NCBI RefSeq assembly: GCF_003116035.1
Contig: NZ_LGQW01000015.1
Coordinates: 2,206,902 to 2,270,901 of the forward strand
Source of the DNA: Azospirillum sp. TSH64
GTDB lineage: Bacteria; Pseudomonadota; Alphaproteobacteria; Azospirillales; Azospirillaceae
DNA: 64,000 nt
Direction: 5' to 3'
In this document: piece after piece, positions 18,344 through 26,769 of the stretch
Layout: every line of letters starts with the position of its first letter
Position numbering within the stretch: the stretch's first letter is position 1
The notes under the pieces: generated by a model
Database searches by the model: none
What the model saw: the letters and a program-made list of their open reading frames with translations, nothing else
What the model was told of the DNA's origin: nothing
Program-made: the position numbers and the translations under genes

Positions 18344-19066
18344 ATGGAAAATTCGATCTACGTCGCCCTGTCGCGCCAGATGGCGCTGCAACGCCAGTTG
18401 GACGTGACGTCGAACAACATCGCGAACATGAACACGACCGGCTACAAGAACCAGCGGATGCTGTTCACCGAATATCTGGAAAAGCCCGGCCTGCACGAGA
18501 AGGTCAGCTTCGTCCAGGACCGCGCGGTGGTGCGCGACCTGTCCAACGGCCCGATGACGCAGACCGGCAACCCGTTGGATCTGGCGCTGACCGGCCAAGG
18601 CTACTTCACCGTCGATACCGCCAGCGGCCCGCGCTACACCCGCGCCGGCAATTTCCGCCTGAACGACCAGCGCCAGCTGGTGGATGCCGGCGGCTTGCCG
18701 GTGCTGTCCAACAACGGCCAGCCCATCACCATTCCGGCCGGCACCAGCGACGTGAAGGTCAGCGGCGACGGCACCGTCGCCACCGAGCTGGGCCCGGTCG
18801 CCAAGCTGAACATCGTCACCTTCAAGACCGAGCAGCTGATGACCGAGGTCGGCAACGGCCTGTACGTCACCGACGAGCAGCCGCAGCCGGCCCCGGTCGA
18901 GACGAAAGTGGCACAGGGCTTGCTAGAAGGTTCCAACGTGAAGCCCGTGGTCGAGATGACGCAGATGATCGACATCCAGCGTCAGTACATGTCCGCTCAG
19001 AAGATGATGGACAACGAACACGAGCGCATCCGCACGATGCTTCAGCGTCTGGGCCGCACCGCCTGA
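18344..19066 (+). CDS. flgF: Flagellar basal-body rod protein FlgF
   Basis: 240-residue proximal rod protein. It opens with MENSIYVALSRQMALQRQLD and the rod/hook family signature VTSNNIANMNTTGYK, has the D1 motif LDLALTGQGYFTVDTASG, and ends in the conserved C-terminal helix (QMIDIQRQYMSAQKMMDNEHER). The order flgF-flgG and the short length distinguish it from FlgG. It is the first gene behind the sigma-54 promoter and lies 31 bases before flgG. Confidence 0.96.
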   Translation: MENSIYVALSRQMALQRQLDVTSNNIANMNTTGYKNQRMLFTEYLEKPGLHEKVSFVQDRAVVRDLSNGPMTQTGNPLDLALTGQGYFTVDTASGPRYTRAGNFRLNDQRQLVDAGGLPVLSNNGQPITIPAGTSDVKVSGDGTVATELGPVAKLNIVTFKTEQLMTEVGNGLYVTDEQPQPAPVETKVAQGLLEGSNVKPVVEMTQMIDIQRQYMSAQKMMDNEHERIRTMLQRLGRTA

Positions 19067-19097
19067 TCCAGACCGACGACGAGAGGAGAAGACCAGA

Positions 19098-19883
19098 ATG
19101 CGCAGCCTCGCCATCGGCGCCACCGGCATGATCGCCCAGCAGCTCAACGTCGAGACGATCTCCAACAACATCGCCAACTCGACCACCACCGGCTACAAGA
19201 AGCAGCGGGCCGAGTTCCAGGACCTGCTGTACCAGAACTTCCGCCGCATCGGCTCGACCTCGTCGGATGCCGGCACCGTGGTGCCGACCGGCGTGCAGGT
19301 TGGTGCCGGCGTGCGTGTCGCCGCGGTGGCCCGCGTGCTGGAACAGGGCAACCTGAACATCACCGACAACAAGCTGGACGTGGCGATCAACGGGTCCGGC
19401 TACTTCCAGGTGACGCTGCCCAGCGGCGACACCGCCTACACCCGCGCCGGCAACTTCAAGCTGTCGCCGGAAGGCATGATCGTCACCGCCGACGGCTATC
19501 CGATCCAGCCGAACATCACCGTCCCGACCAACGCGGTGGACATCTCCATCAACTCGTCAGGCGAGGTGCTGATCAAGCTGGACGGCCAGACCGCCACCCA
19601 GAATGTCGGCCAGATCCAGCTCGCCACCTTCGCCAACGCCGCCGGCCTGGAAGCCACCGGCGACAACCTGTTCATGGAGTCCGGCGCGTCCGGCCAGGCG
19701 GTGACCGGCAACCCCGGCGCTCCCGGCTTCGGCCGCGTCACCCAGGGTGCGCTGGAGACCTCCAACGTCAACGTCGTGCAGGAGATAACCACCCTGATCA
19801 CGGCACAGCGCGCCTACGAGATGAACTCCAAGGTCATCAAGACCACCGACGAGATGATGCAGCAGGCCAGCCAGATGAAGTAA
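19098..19883 (+). CDS. flgG: Flagellar distal rod protein FlgG
   Basis: 261 residues, the usual FlgG length. It begins MRSLAIGATGMIAQQLNVET with SNNIANSTTTGYKKQRAEFQDLLYQNFR, the FlgG-specific extension that shapes the distal rod. LDVAINGSGYFQVTLPSGDTAY and the C-terminal ITTLITAQRAYEMNSKVI are also present. A GAGAGGAG ribosome binding site lies upstream. It is part of the flgF-G-A-H operon. Confidence 0.97.
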   Translation: MRSLAIGATGMIAQQLNVETISNNIANSTTTGYKKQRAEFQDLLYQNFRRIGSTSSDAGTVVPTGVQVGAGVRVAAVARVLEQGNLNITDNKLDVAINGSGYFQVTLPSGDTAYTRAGNFKLSPEGMIVTADGYPIQPNITVPTNAVDISINSSGEVLIKLDGQTATQNVGQIQLATFANAAGLEATGDNLFMESGASGQAVTGNPGAPGFGRVTQGALETSNVNVVQEITTLITAQRAYEMNSKVIKTTDEMMQQASQMK

Positions 19884-19937
19884 CGCCGCCGCCATCGCCG
19901 GCGCCTCGCTTCAGCCTCCACATCGGGAACCACCGCC

Positions 19938-20729
19938 ATGATCCGCCCCCTCGCCAACCGCCGCCTGCCCGCCCTGCTCCTCGGTGCCGCCCTGCTGACC
20001 GTTCCGGTCATGGGCCTCGGCATCGGGCCGGCCGACGCAGCCTCGGCGATGGCTCCGGCTTCGGCCGGCCAGGGACTGGCGCCCGACGTGGTGTACGGGA
20101 TGCCGCATGTGGAAGCGGTCCTGTCGGATGCGCTGTCGCGGGTCATCACCGCCGGCCGGCTGCAGATGGAGCTGGACAGCCGCGCGGTGGAGCTGCGCGC
20201 CCCCCAGGGCGCCGGCGGGCTGGCGGTGGAGAACCTCTATTACAGTCCGGTCCAGGGCCGTTTCGCCGCCGAGATCGTGGTGACCGGCAGCCAGGTCCGC
20301 CTGCCGGTGTCGGGCCGCGCCTTCGGCGTGGTGCAGATCCCGGTGCTATCGCGCCGGATCATCCCCGGCGACGTCATCGGCCCGGGCGACATCGACTGGC
20401 AGGATGTGCGCGCCGACCAGACCACCAGCGACACCGCCGCCACCGATGCGCAGCTGATCGGCATGACGCCGAAGCGCGGCGTGTCGACGAACCAGCCCGT
20501 CCGCCTGCGCGACCTGCAATCGCCGCGCATGGTCGACAAGGGCTCGATGGTCACCATCACCCTGACCACCCAGTCGATGACGCTGACGACCCAAGGCAAG
20601 GCCCTGCAGGACGGCGGCAAGGGCGAGGTCATCCGCGTCGTGAACACCCAATCCAACCGCATCGTCGAAGCGACGGTCGCGGGCCCCAACGTCGTCGCCG
20701 TGGCAAAGCCCGGCATCATCGCGCAGTAA
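19938..20729 (+). CDS. flgA: Flagellar P-ring assembly chaperone FlgA
   Basis: 263 residues with a signal peptide (LLLGAALLTVPVMGLGIGPADA). The C-terminal SAF domain is typical of FlgA: VLSRRIIPGDVIGPGDIDW, GMTPKRGVSTNQPVRLRDL and VRVVN-type TQSNRIVEATVAGP. FlgA chaperones FlgI polymerisation into the P-ring in the periplasm. It lies 54 bases after flgG and 13 before flgH. Confidence 0.95.
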   Translation: MIRPLANRRLPALLLGAALLTVPVMGLGIGPADAASAMAPASAGQGLAPDVVYGMPHVEAVLSDALSRVITAGRLQMELDSRAVELRAPQGAGGLAVENLYYSPVQGRFAAEIVVTGSQVRLPVSGRAFGVVQIPVLSRRIIPGDVIGPGDIDWQDVRADQTTSDTAATDAQLIGMTPKRGVSTNQPVRLRDLQSPRMVDKGSMVTITLTTQSMTLTTQGKALQDGGKGEVIRVVNTQSNRIVEATVAGPNVVAVAKPGIIAQ

Positions 20730-20742
20730 GGAGAAAGCTCCA

Positions 20743-21507
20743 ATGTCCGCCACCCTGACCGCCCGCCTGATCCGCCTCGCGATGATCGCCACCGCTGCCA
20801 CCTCGCTGACCGCCTGCGGCGCCGCGTCGCGCATCGCCGACATCGGCAAGGCTCCCGAGATGAGCGGCATCCAGGACCCGCAGGCCCGCACCGGCTACCA
20901 GCCGGTCAGCCTGCCGATGCCGACCCCGCTGCCGACGGAGCGCAACCCGAACTCGCTGTGGCGGACCGGTGCCAAGGCCTTCTTCAAGGACCAGCGTGCG
21001 GCCAAGGTCGGCGACATCCTGACCATCAACATTTCCATCGCCGATCAGGCCAAGCTGTCGAACGAGAGCAAGCGGTCGCGCGCCAACACCGAAAAGGCCG
21101 GCATGCCGAGCCTGTTCGGCCTGGAAGGCGCCACACTGAGCCGCGTCCTGCCGGCCGGCGCCTCGGCCGCCAGCCTGGTGGATCTGTCGAGCGACACCAA
21201 CAACGATGGCAAGGGCTCGGTCGACCGCAACGAGAAGATCGAGCTGAAGGTGGCGGCGCTGGTGACCCAGACCCTGCCCAACGGCAATCTGGTCATCCAG
21301 GGCCACCAGGAGGTCCGCGTGAACTACGAGCTGCGCGACCTGCAGATCCATGGCGTGATCCGTCCCGAGGACATCACCGCGCAGAACACCATCAGCTACG
21401 AGAAGATCGCCGAAGCCCGCATTTCCTACGGCGGCCGCGGCCAGATCAGCGACGTCCAGCAGCCGCGCTACGGCCAGCAGCTGTACGACATCATCATGCC
21501 GTTCTGA
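20743..21507 (+). CDS. flgH: Flagellar L-ring lipoprotein FlgH
   Basis: 254 residues. The signal sequence ends in the lipobox LTAC, so the mature protein is lipid-anchored in the outer membrane. FlgH landmarks are NSLWRTGAKAFFKDQRAAKVGDILTI, LVTQTLPNGNLVIQGHQEVRVN and IRPEDITAQNTISYEKIAEARI. AGGAG lies upstream of ATG 20743. It closes the flgF-G-A-H operon. Confidence 0.96.
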   Translation: MSATLTARLIRLAMIATAATSLTACGAASRIADIGKAPEMSGIQDPQARTGYQPVSLPMPTPLPTERNPNSLWRTGAKAFFKDQRAAKVGDILTINISIADQAKLSNESKRSRANTEKAGMPSLFGLEGATLSRVLPAGASAASLVDLSSDTNNDGKGSVDRNEKIELKVAALVTQTLPNGNLVIQGHQEVRVNYELRDLQIHGVIRPEDITAQNTISYEKIAEARISYGGRGQISDVQQPRYGQQLYDIIMPF

Positions 21508-21703
21508 GGATTGTCGGGGTTACGGCGACGCATCCGAGAGCCATGGCGGGAGGCACCCCTCCGTGGCCCTGGGGTGCGTCAGGAACCGCCGCGGTCCCTG
21601 CGATGCGCTGCTGCCGGATGGGAAATTGCTGCCGGCCGGCGGGTTGTGCCGGGCCGATGTTGCCGGGCCGCCATCCCCAGCAAAGCCGATGCGCTGCGCC
21701 GCT

Positions 21704-21895
21704 TCAGCCTTCCAGCGACCGCGGCGATCCCGCAGTGAACCCATCCATCGTGCCGATGGCCATGTTGCCGCCGATCCGCGCCAATGCCGGACCGATGAGT
21801 TCGGTGGCACGGCGGTAAGCCTCGCGCTGGGCGACACAGTCGATCAGGTCCGCCGCGTTGGTGACGCTCTGGGACAGGGTGAGGCCGCTCGTCAT
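21704..21895 (-). CDS. Small hypothetical protein (63 aa)
   Basis: Begins MTSGLTLSQSVTNAADLIDC and continues with an amphipathic Ala/Glu-rich helix (REAYRRATELIGPALARIGG). GGGAG lies eight bases ahead of ATG 21895 and composition looks protein-like, which supports it as a real gene. No family recognised. It stands alone between flgH (convergent) and other small leftward genes in the middle of the flagellar region, so a flagellar link is possible but unproven. Confidence 0.5.
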   Translation of the reverse strand: MTSGLTLSQSVTNAADLIDCVAQREAYRRATELIGPALARIGGNMAIGTMDGFTAGSPRSLEG

Positions 21896-22002
21896 GGGTC
21901 GTCTCCCTCATCCCGGCCATGATCGGCCGGTCGAGCATGACCATAAGCTCCATTCACACCGCCCCGCTGTTGCGTGCATCACGTTTCCGGCGCGACGCCA
22001 TC

Positions 22003-22041
22003 AAACGAAACGGCCCGGCCCCTCATCGGGAGCCGGGCCGT
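22003..22041 (-). terminator. Rho-independent terminator, leftward
   Basis: ACGGCCCGGC (22010-22019) pairs perfectly with GCCGGGCCGT (22032-22041); on the minus strand the stem is followed by TTTCGTTTG. It lies 20 bases after the stop of the 54-residue gene. Confidence 0.72.
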
Positions 22042-22060
22042 CTCATCGCCGGTCGTCCGC

Positions 22061-22225
22061 TTATTGGTAGCCGCCTTCGCGGGCACGGTCCTTGGCGGCT
22101 TCCTCCTGCGCCTTCACGGTCTCGCTGCTGATCGTGCCGCCCCCCTCCTTGTTGGCATCGGCGGGCTTCTGCGGTTGGTCGTCGCGTGCGGCGTCGGCGG
22201 GTCGCTGGTTCGGCTGGTCGACCAT
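22061..22225 (-). CDS. Small hydrophilic hypothetical protein (54 aa)
   Basis: Encodes MVDQPNQRPADAARDDQPQK followed by a lysine/glutamate-rich half ending GGYQ. No hydrophobic core, no cysteines; likely intrinsically disordered or stress-related, by composition only. Support for a real gene: GGAG eight bases ahead of ATG 22225, a compact frame and a strong terminator right after the stop. No family recognised. Confidence 0.6.
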   Translation of the reverse strand: MVDQPNQRPADAARDDQPQKPADANKEGGGTISSETVKAQEEAAKDRAREGGYQ

Positions 22226-22309
22226 GATGCTGCTCCTCGATGAGTCTCGTCTGGCGATGACGAGGACAACAGCAAAGTCGGAAGATCGTCGCGGACTGGT
22301 CCGGCCGCC

Positions 22310-22450
22310 TCAGCCAGCGGGAGACTCGGGCTCGGCATCGGCATCGGCGCGCTCCAGGGCGGCGTTGATCTGATCCAGCGTGCGGCCGCAACCGATACAG
22401 ACATCGCCGTCGATGGCGCACATGCCCAGGCAGTCGGGATCGTCGCTCAT
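22310..22450 (-). CDS. DUF1289-family small cysteine protein
   Basis: 46 residues: MSDDPDCLGMCAIDGDVCIG then CGRTLDQINA. The four cysteines in C-x3-C-x6-C-x2-C followed by GRT are diagnostic of DUF1289, a family of short proteins thought to bind Fe-S or zinc. I start at ATG 22450 rather than the longer upstream frame because the family begins a few residues before the first Cys. Function unknown. Confidence 0.82.
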   Translation of the reverse strand: MSDDPDCLGMCAIDGDVCIGCGRTLDQINAALERADADAEPESPAG

Positions 22451-22672
22451 GGAACTGGCTTCCTTCGGGATTGGCGCTCGAGGGCCATCCCTAACCGAAA
22501 GGCCGCTCTGCCTCAAGCGGTCCGGTCTGAAGGCAGCGGCTGCCGAACCAGGGGGTTTACCCTCCCTCGCATGTCTGCCGAGACAATGTACGATGTCGGC
22601 AGCAGTGTCGATTGCCGATAAAACGATCAGGCTTTAAACCACCATCCTGTTTTCTCCCACGCGAAGGTGTGC

Positions 22673-23836
22673 ATGCCCACGGCATTGCTGGTGTCCTGCG
22701 CGATGTATCGTTACGGTACCGCGAGAATGCCTGCCGCGTTGAAGGCGGCAGGGTTTCGTGTGTTCGTCATCTGCCCGAAGAACTCCCTGCTTGAGTTCTG
22801 CGACCAGATCGACGGCCGGCATTGCTTCTCTTCCGAATTGGCAGCCGACGACCTGACCGTGATCGCCGCGCGGGCGGCGGCACAGTTCCGGGCCGACATC
22901 GTCATCGGCTGCGAGGAATCCGCCGTCCGCGTGCTCGGCTTGGCGGGACGGTTGCAGGAAAGGGTAAAGGTGGACAGCGCCGACGCCCGCAATCTGCGGT
23001 TCGTCCAGGCTTGGTGCAGCGACGACTCCTGGGAAGAGAAGCGGTCTCGCTGTGTTGAAATGGCGGCGGCGGCGGGCATCCGGACACCGCGTCAGGTCGC
23101 CGTCGATCCGCAGCGTACCGCTGCGGCCGATCTGGCCGGGCTCGGCGAACCGCTTCTGCTGAAATACGACGGCAGTTCGGCCGGCCGCGGGGTGTTTTTC
23201 GCATCCTCCACCAAACAGGCGATGGCCCTGGCGGCAAGCCGGTCGGCGGAACACCCGGACCAGCAGGCGGTCGCACAGGAATTCTTGCGCGGACGCGCAG
23301 CGTCGGTATCATTCTGCGCACTGGGCGGGAAAATGCTGGAAGCCTTTGCCTACACGGTCCTGCGTCATGAGCCGGCCCCCTTCGGCCCGGCATCCGTGAT
23401 CGAACTGACCCCCCATTCCGGGCTGATCGACATGGCCCGCCGGATGGTGGACGTGACGGGCTATTCCGGATTCGGCGGCATCGACGCCATTCTGCCTGAC
23501 GATGGCGGCCCGCCGGTTTTCCTGGAGTTCAATGCCCGGCCGACCCAGACAACCCATCTCGGCAACCTGGCCGGCAGCGACCTGTGCCGGGCGATGGCCT
23601 GCGCCCTGGCCAGGGAACCCTATGACGCGGTCCTCGGCCGAACCTCAGGCCGGCAGGTTGCGCTGTTCCCGAGCGAATGGGTCCGCGATCCCAACAGTCC
23701 CTACCTGACCTCGGCCCACCACGATGTGCCATGGACCGAACGCCGGCTGACCGCCGCGATCCTGACCGTTACCCCGCATCTCCATGGCACCCGGGCCATC
23801 ACTCCGGCGGCTGTTCAAGCGACAGCTCACCCGTAA
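22673..23836 (+). CDS. ATP-grasp domain protein
   Basis: 387 residues. After an N-terminal Rossmann-like part (TALLVSCAMYRYGTARMPAA; about 1-95) comes an ATP-grasp fold: LLLKYDGSSAGRGVFFAS (ATP-binding loop), a lid, and the metal-binding PVFLEFNARPTQTTHLG (Glu and Asn). Such enzymes join a carboxylate to an amine or thiol using ATP; the substrate cannot be told here. ATG 22673 has GAAGG six bases upstream; GTG 22667 is an alternative. It is a single gene inside the flagellar region with somewhat lower GC upstream, which hints at insertion. Its 3' end overlaps the convergent DUF6494 gene by 38 bases. Confidence 0.82.
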   Translation: MPTALLVSCAMYRYGTARMPAALKAAGFRVFVICPKNSLLEFCDQIDGRHCFSSELAADDLTVIAARAAAQFRADIVIGCEESAVRVLGLAGRLQERVKVDSADARNLRFVQAWCSDDSWEEKRSRCVEMAAAAGIRTPRQVAVDPQRTAAADLAGLGEPLLLKYDGSSAGRGVFFASSTKQAMALAASRSAEHPDQQAVAQEFLRGRAASVSFCALGGKMLEAFAYTVLRHEPAPFGPASVIELTPHSGLIDMARRMVDVTGYSGFGGIDAILPDDGGPPVFLEFNARPTQTTHLGNLAGSDLCRAMACALAREPYDAVLGRTSGRQVALFPSEWVRDPNSPYLTSAHHDVPWTERRLTAAILTVTPHLHGTRAITPAAVQATAHP

Positions 23837-24017
23837 CTTCGTGCGTCAAGTCGATACCATCGACCGTCAGCACCATGCGGGCCGACAGGGACTTCACCCC
23901 ATCCAGCCGGCCTTCGGCCAGCGCGCGGCCGACCGCAAGCTCGATCTCCCGCTGCGAGGTGACGCCGACCTGCTTCAGGAACTTACGCAGGTCGAGGTTT
24001 AGGGTCTCGTTGTCCAT
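23799..24017 (-). CDS. DUF6494-family small protein
   Basis: 72 residues starting MDNETLNLDLRKFLKQVGVT then SQREIELAVGRALAEG, a pattern I recognise as the small DUF6494 family of proteobacteria (name from memory). The C-terminal half has a strand-rich MVLTVDGIDL segment. I start at ATG 24017 because the longer open frame upstream is Arg/Gly-rich and unlike protein. Function unknown. It converges with and overlaps the ATP-grasp gene. Confidence 0.75.
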   Translation of the reverse strand: MDNETLNLDLRKFLKQVGVTSQREIELAVGRALAEGRLDGVKSLSARMVLTVDGIDLTHEVTGELSLEQPPE

Positions 24018-24277
24018 GGCTGCCCTCCCGGCTGGGAACCGTCGTTTCGAATGACGTTCCGAACCCCGTGAGGACGGCTTGGTTCCATCGCCGGCCCTGA
24101 CGCCAACCGATGCAAGGCGGCGGCAACAGCCTAGAAACGACGAAAGCGCCGGTCGGGACCTGCGCTTTCCATCCGTTCGGTGCCATCCGTCCCATGCAGT
24201 GCCGACGCGGCGCACCGCCCTGCCCCCGGTGAGCGGCACTGTGCTGATCGTCTGCGGGACCGGAAAACGGCGCGGCG

Positions 24278-24697
24278 TCAGTCGTCGCGCTGGGTCCGTT
24301 CCATCCGCTCGTGACGCTCCTGGGCTTCAAGGCTCAGCGTCGCGATCGGTCGGGCATCGAGCCGGCGAACGGAGATGGGATCGCCCGTCTCCTCGCAATA
24401 GCCGTAGCTGCCGTCGACCAGACGCTCCAGCGCGGCGTCGATCTTGGAGATCAGTTTGCGTTCGCGATCACGCGTCCGCAGCTCCAGCGCACGGTCGGTC
24501 TCGGCCGAGGCGCGGTCGGCGATATCCGGTTCCTGGATACCGCCTTCCTGGAGGCTGTTCAACGTGCCGGTGGATTCCGCCAGCAGTTCCGCGCGCCAGC
24601 GCAGCAGCTTCTGGCGGAAATACTCCCGCATGATCGGGTTCATGAACTCCTCGTCTTCCGACGGGGAATAGTTCTGGGGCAGAAGCGGCGACGTCAT
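24278..24697 (-). CDS. dksA: RNA polymerase-binding transcription factor DksA
   Basis: 139 residues. A coiled coil (about 20-95) with the tip region 'DIADRASAETDRALELRTRDRE' is followed by the globular end YGYCEETGDPISVRRLDARP and ATLSLEAQERHERME. DksA enters the RNA polymerase secondary channel and, with ppGpp, tunes rRNA and amino-acid promoters. Only the first of the four zinc cysteines of E. coli DksA remains (CEETG, then SLEA), the common alphaproteobacterial form that does not need zinc. I start at ATG 24697, just before SPLLPQNYSPSEDEEF. Confidence 0.93.
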   Translation of the reverse strand: MTSPLLPQNYSPSEDEEFMNPIMREYFRQKLLRWRAELLAESTGTLNSLQEGGIQEPDIADRASAETDRALELRTRDRERKLISKIDAALERLVDGSYGYCEETGDPISVRRLDARPIATLSLEAQERHERMERTQRDD

Positions 24698-24970
24698 CCG
24701 AAAGCATCCAGCGAAAAAGGGGTGATCCGGGCGGCGCGGAGTATAGGCACGCCACGGCACGACCGCAACCCATTGGTTCGCCCCCGCAACGACCAAACAA
24801 GCCCTTGGAATAAAAAAGATTTGTCAGCGTTGCAGATTCGCCGCCACCGGCTGGCGGCCATGCACGGGCGAATCCGGCCACCGCATGGCTCTCTCATCGG
24901 CGGCACCCCGCCCCACAGGCGCGGGCGCCCGCCTCAACGCTTGAAGCGGCCGTAAAAGCGACCGGTCGGT

Positions 24971-25396
24971 TCAGGAGGTCAGCTTCGCCAGTTCGACCTG
25001 GGCGCGCAGGTCGATCTCGTCGAGGATTTCGGCCAGCCCCGGATCGTCGACCTGGGCACGGCGCGTCTGCACCACCTTCGCCAGATCGGCCAGCTTCTGC
25101 ACCGACAGCGTGCCGGACAGCAGCCCGTGCTGGATTTCCTCCAGACGGTCAAGCATCTCCTCCGCCCGCATCTTGCCGCGGGACGCGCGCGCGGTGGCGT
25201 CGTCGGTGACGTCAACCTCCTGCAAGGCCAGCACGCCCGAAACACCGGCGGAGGCGGCGGTGCCGCTGACGCCGTGGGCCGAGCCGGTCTCTCCCACCAA
25301 TTGCTTGGAGAAGGCCGCGCCGGACGAGCCTTCGGCCTTGCCGGTGCGGCGGACAGACCCACCGCCGCGTATGTTTCCGGAGCCTTCGACTTTCAT
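24971..25396 (-). CDS. fliX: Flagellar assembly regulator FliX
   Basis: 141 residues: MKVEGSGNIRGGGSVRRTGK, a Ser/Gly/Ala-rich linker, then conserved helices 'RAEEMLDRLEEIQHGLL' and ILDEIDLRAQVELAKL. This matches Caulobacter FliX, which couples early basal-body assembly to FlbD-driven sigma-54 transcription. ATG 25396 is chosen because the family starts MKV. The gene is divergent from flgI, the same arrangement as in Caulobacter, with a CtrA-like box between them. Confidence 0.88.
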   Translation of the reverse strand: MKVEGSGNIRGGGSVRRTGKAEGSSGAAFSKQLVGETGSAHGVSGTAASAGVSGVLALQEVDVTDDATARASRGKMRAEEMLDRLEEIQHGLLSGTLSVQKLADLAKVVQTRRAQVDDPGLAEILDEIDLRAQVELAKLTS

Positions 25397-25457
25397 GATC
25401 CGTGCAACCGTTTGCAGTAAAGGATTCGTAAACGCGCACACAGTAGATGGATCAACC

Positions 25458-25472
25458 TTAACATCTGGTCAA
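25458..25472. promoter_or_regulatory. CtrA-like box in fliX/flgI divergent region
   Basis: TTAA (25458-25461), seven bases, TCAA (25469-25472): one mismatch to the CtrA consensus TTAA-N7-TTAA. It lies 62 bases upstream of fliX, a class II CtrA-activated gene in Caulobacter. Assignment by consensus and position only. Confidence 0.5.
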
Positions 25473-25576
25473 GGCTTGCCGCAATCGGGCAAAAATTGCC
25501 GGCCGGCTGTGACCGAAAGGCGCCATAGTCCGGGCGTTTTTCAGGACAGGCACCGAAAGCCGCCGCTTACGGTCTC

Positions 25577-25593
25577 TGGCACGGCGTTTGTAT
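25577..25593 (+). promoter_or_regulatory. Candidate sigma-54 promoter of flgI operon
   Basis: TGGCACGGCGTTTGTAT: GG at 25578-25579, ten bases, GT at 25590-25591. It shares TGGCACGGCG with the flgF promoter, but the -12 element reads TTGTA instead of TTGCA, so it may be weaker. It lies about 35 bases before ATG 25627. Confidence 0.62.
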
Positions 25594-25626
25594 AGGGACG
25601 GGCACGAGTTCAGGAGTGTCCGCGTC

Positions 25627-26769
25627 ATGATCCCCACCGCCTTTCGCCTTCTGCGCCGCCGTGCTGTCCTGGCCGTGCTGACCGCCCTGCTGGCGTTCGG
25701 CATTCCGGCCGCACCGGCACTGGCCGCGTCCGCCCGTATCAAGGACATCGTCGATGTCGAAGGCGTGCGCGACAACATGCTGATCGGTTACGGACTGGTG
25801 GTGGGCCTGAACGGCACCGGCGACAGCCTGAACAACTCCCCCTTCACCGAGCAGAGCCTGACCGGCATGCTGGAACGGATGGGCGTCAACACCCGCGGCA
25901 CCAACCTGCGCACCAAGAACGTGGCGGCGGTGATGGTGACGGCGACGCTGGGCGCCTACGCGGCGCAAGGCACGCGCATCGACGTCACCGTGTCGGCGAT
26001 GGGCGACAGCAAGAGCCTGCTGGGCGGCACCTTGCTGGTCACCCCGATGATGGGCGCCGACGGCGAGGTCTATGCCGTGGCCCAGGGGCCAATCGCCGTG
26101 TCGGGCTTCACCGCCCAGGGCCAGGGTGCCAGCGTCACCCGCGGCGTGCCGACCTCCGGCCGCATCTCCTCCGGCGCCATCGTGGAGCGCGAGATCCAGT
26201 TCTCGCTGGCCGAGCTGCCGGTGCTGCGCCTCTCCCTGCGCAATCCCGACTTCACCACCGCCCAGCGGGTGGCGACCGCCATCAACATCCAGCTGCGCGG
26301 CAACCGCGCCCAGGCGACCGATCCGGCCTCCGTCCTCATCAACGTGCCGGACTCGCGCCGCGGCGACGTGGTGGGGCTGGTGACGGAGATCGAGCAGCTG
26401 CGCATCACCCCCGATCAGGTCGCCCGCGTGGTGGTGGACGAGAAGTCCGGGGTGATCGTGATGGGCGAGAATGTCCGCATCTCCACCGTCGCCATCGCCC
26501 AGGGCAACCTGACCATCCGCATCACCGAAACCCCGCAGGTCAGCCAGCCCGGCCCGTTCAGCCAGGGGCAGACCGCGGTGGTGCCGCGCACCGACATCCA
26601 GGTCGACGACCAGTCCAACAACCGCCTCGCCGTGATGAATTCCGGGGTGACCTTGCAGGAGTTGGTACAATCCTTGAATGCGCTTGGAGTGGGACCGCGG
26701 GACATGATCGCCATTCTCCAGTCGATCAAGGCCGCCGGAGCCCTGCAAGCCGAGATCGAGGTGATCTGA
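25627..26769 (+). CDS. flgI: Flagellar P-ring protein FlgI
   Basis: 380 residues with a Sec signal peptide (LAVLTALLAFGIPAAPALA). The mature start ARIKDIVDVEGVRDNMLIGY and GLVVGLNGTGDSLNNSPFTE, GGTLLVTPMMGADGEVYAVA and PRDMIAILQSIKAAGALQAE are canonical for FlgI, the periplasmic P-ring subunit. ATG 25627 has AGGAG ten bases upstream. Its TGA shares a base with the next ATG (TGATG). Confidence 0.97.
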   Translation: MIPTAFRLLRRRAVLAVLTALLAFGIPAAPALAASARIKDIVDVEGVRDNMLIGYGLVVGLNGTGDSLNNSPFTEQSLTGMLERMGVNTRGTNLRTKNVAAVMVTATLGAYAAQGTRIDVTVSAMGDSKSLLGGTLLVTPMMGADGEVYAVAQGPIAVSGFTAQGQGASVTRGVPTSGRISSGAIVEREIQFSLAELPVLRLSLRNPDFTTAQRVATAINIQLRGNRAQATDPASVLINVPDSRRGDVVGLVTEIEQLRITPDQVARVVVDEKSGVIVMGENVRISTVAIAQGNLTIRITETPQVSQPGPFSQGQTAVVPRTDIQVDDQSNNRLAVMNSGVTLQELVQSLNALGVGPRDMIAILQSIKAAGALQAEIEVI

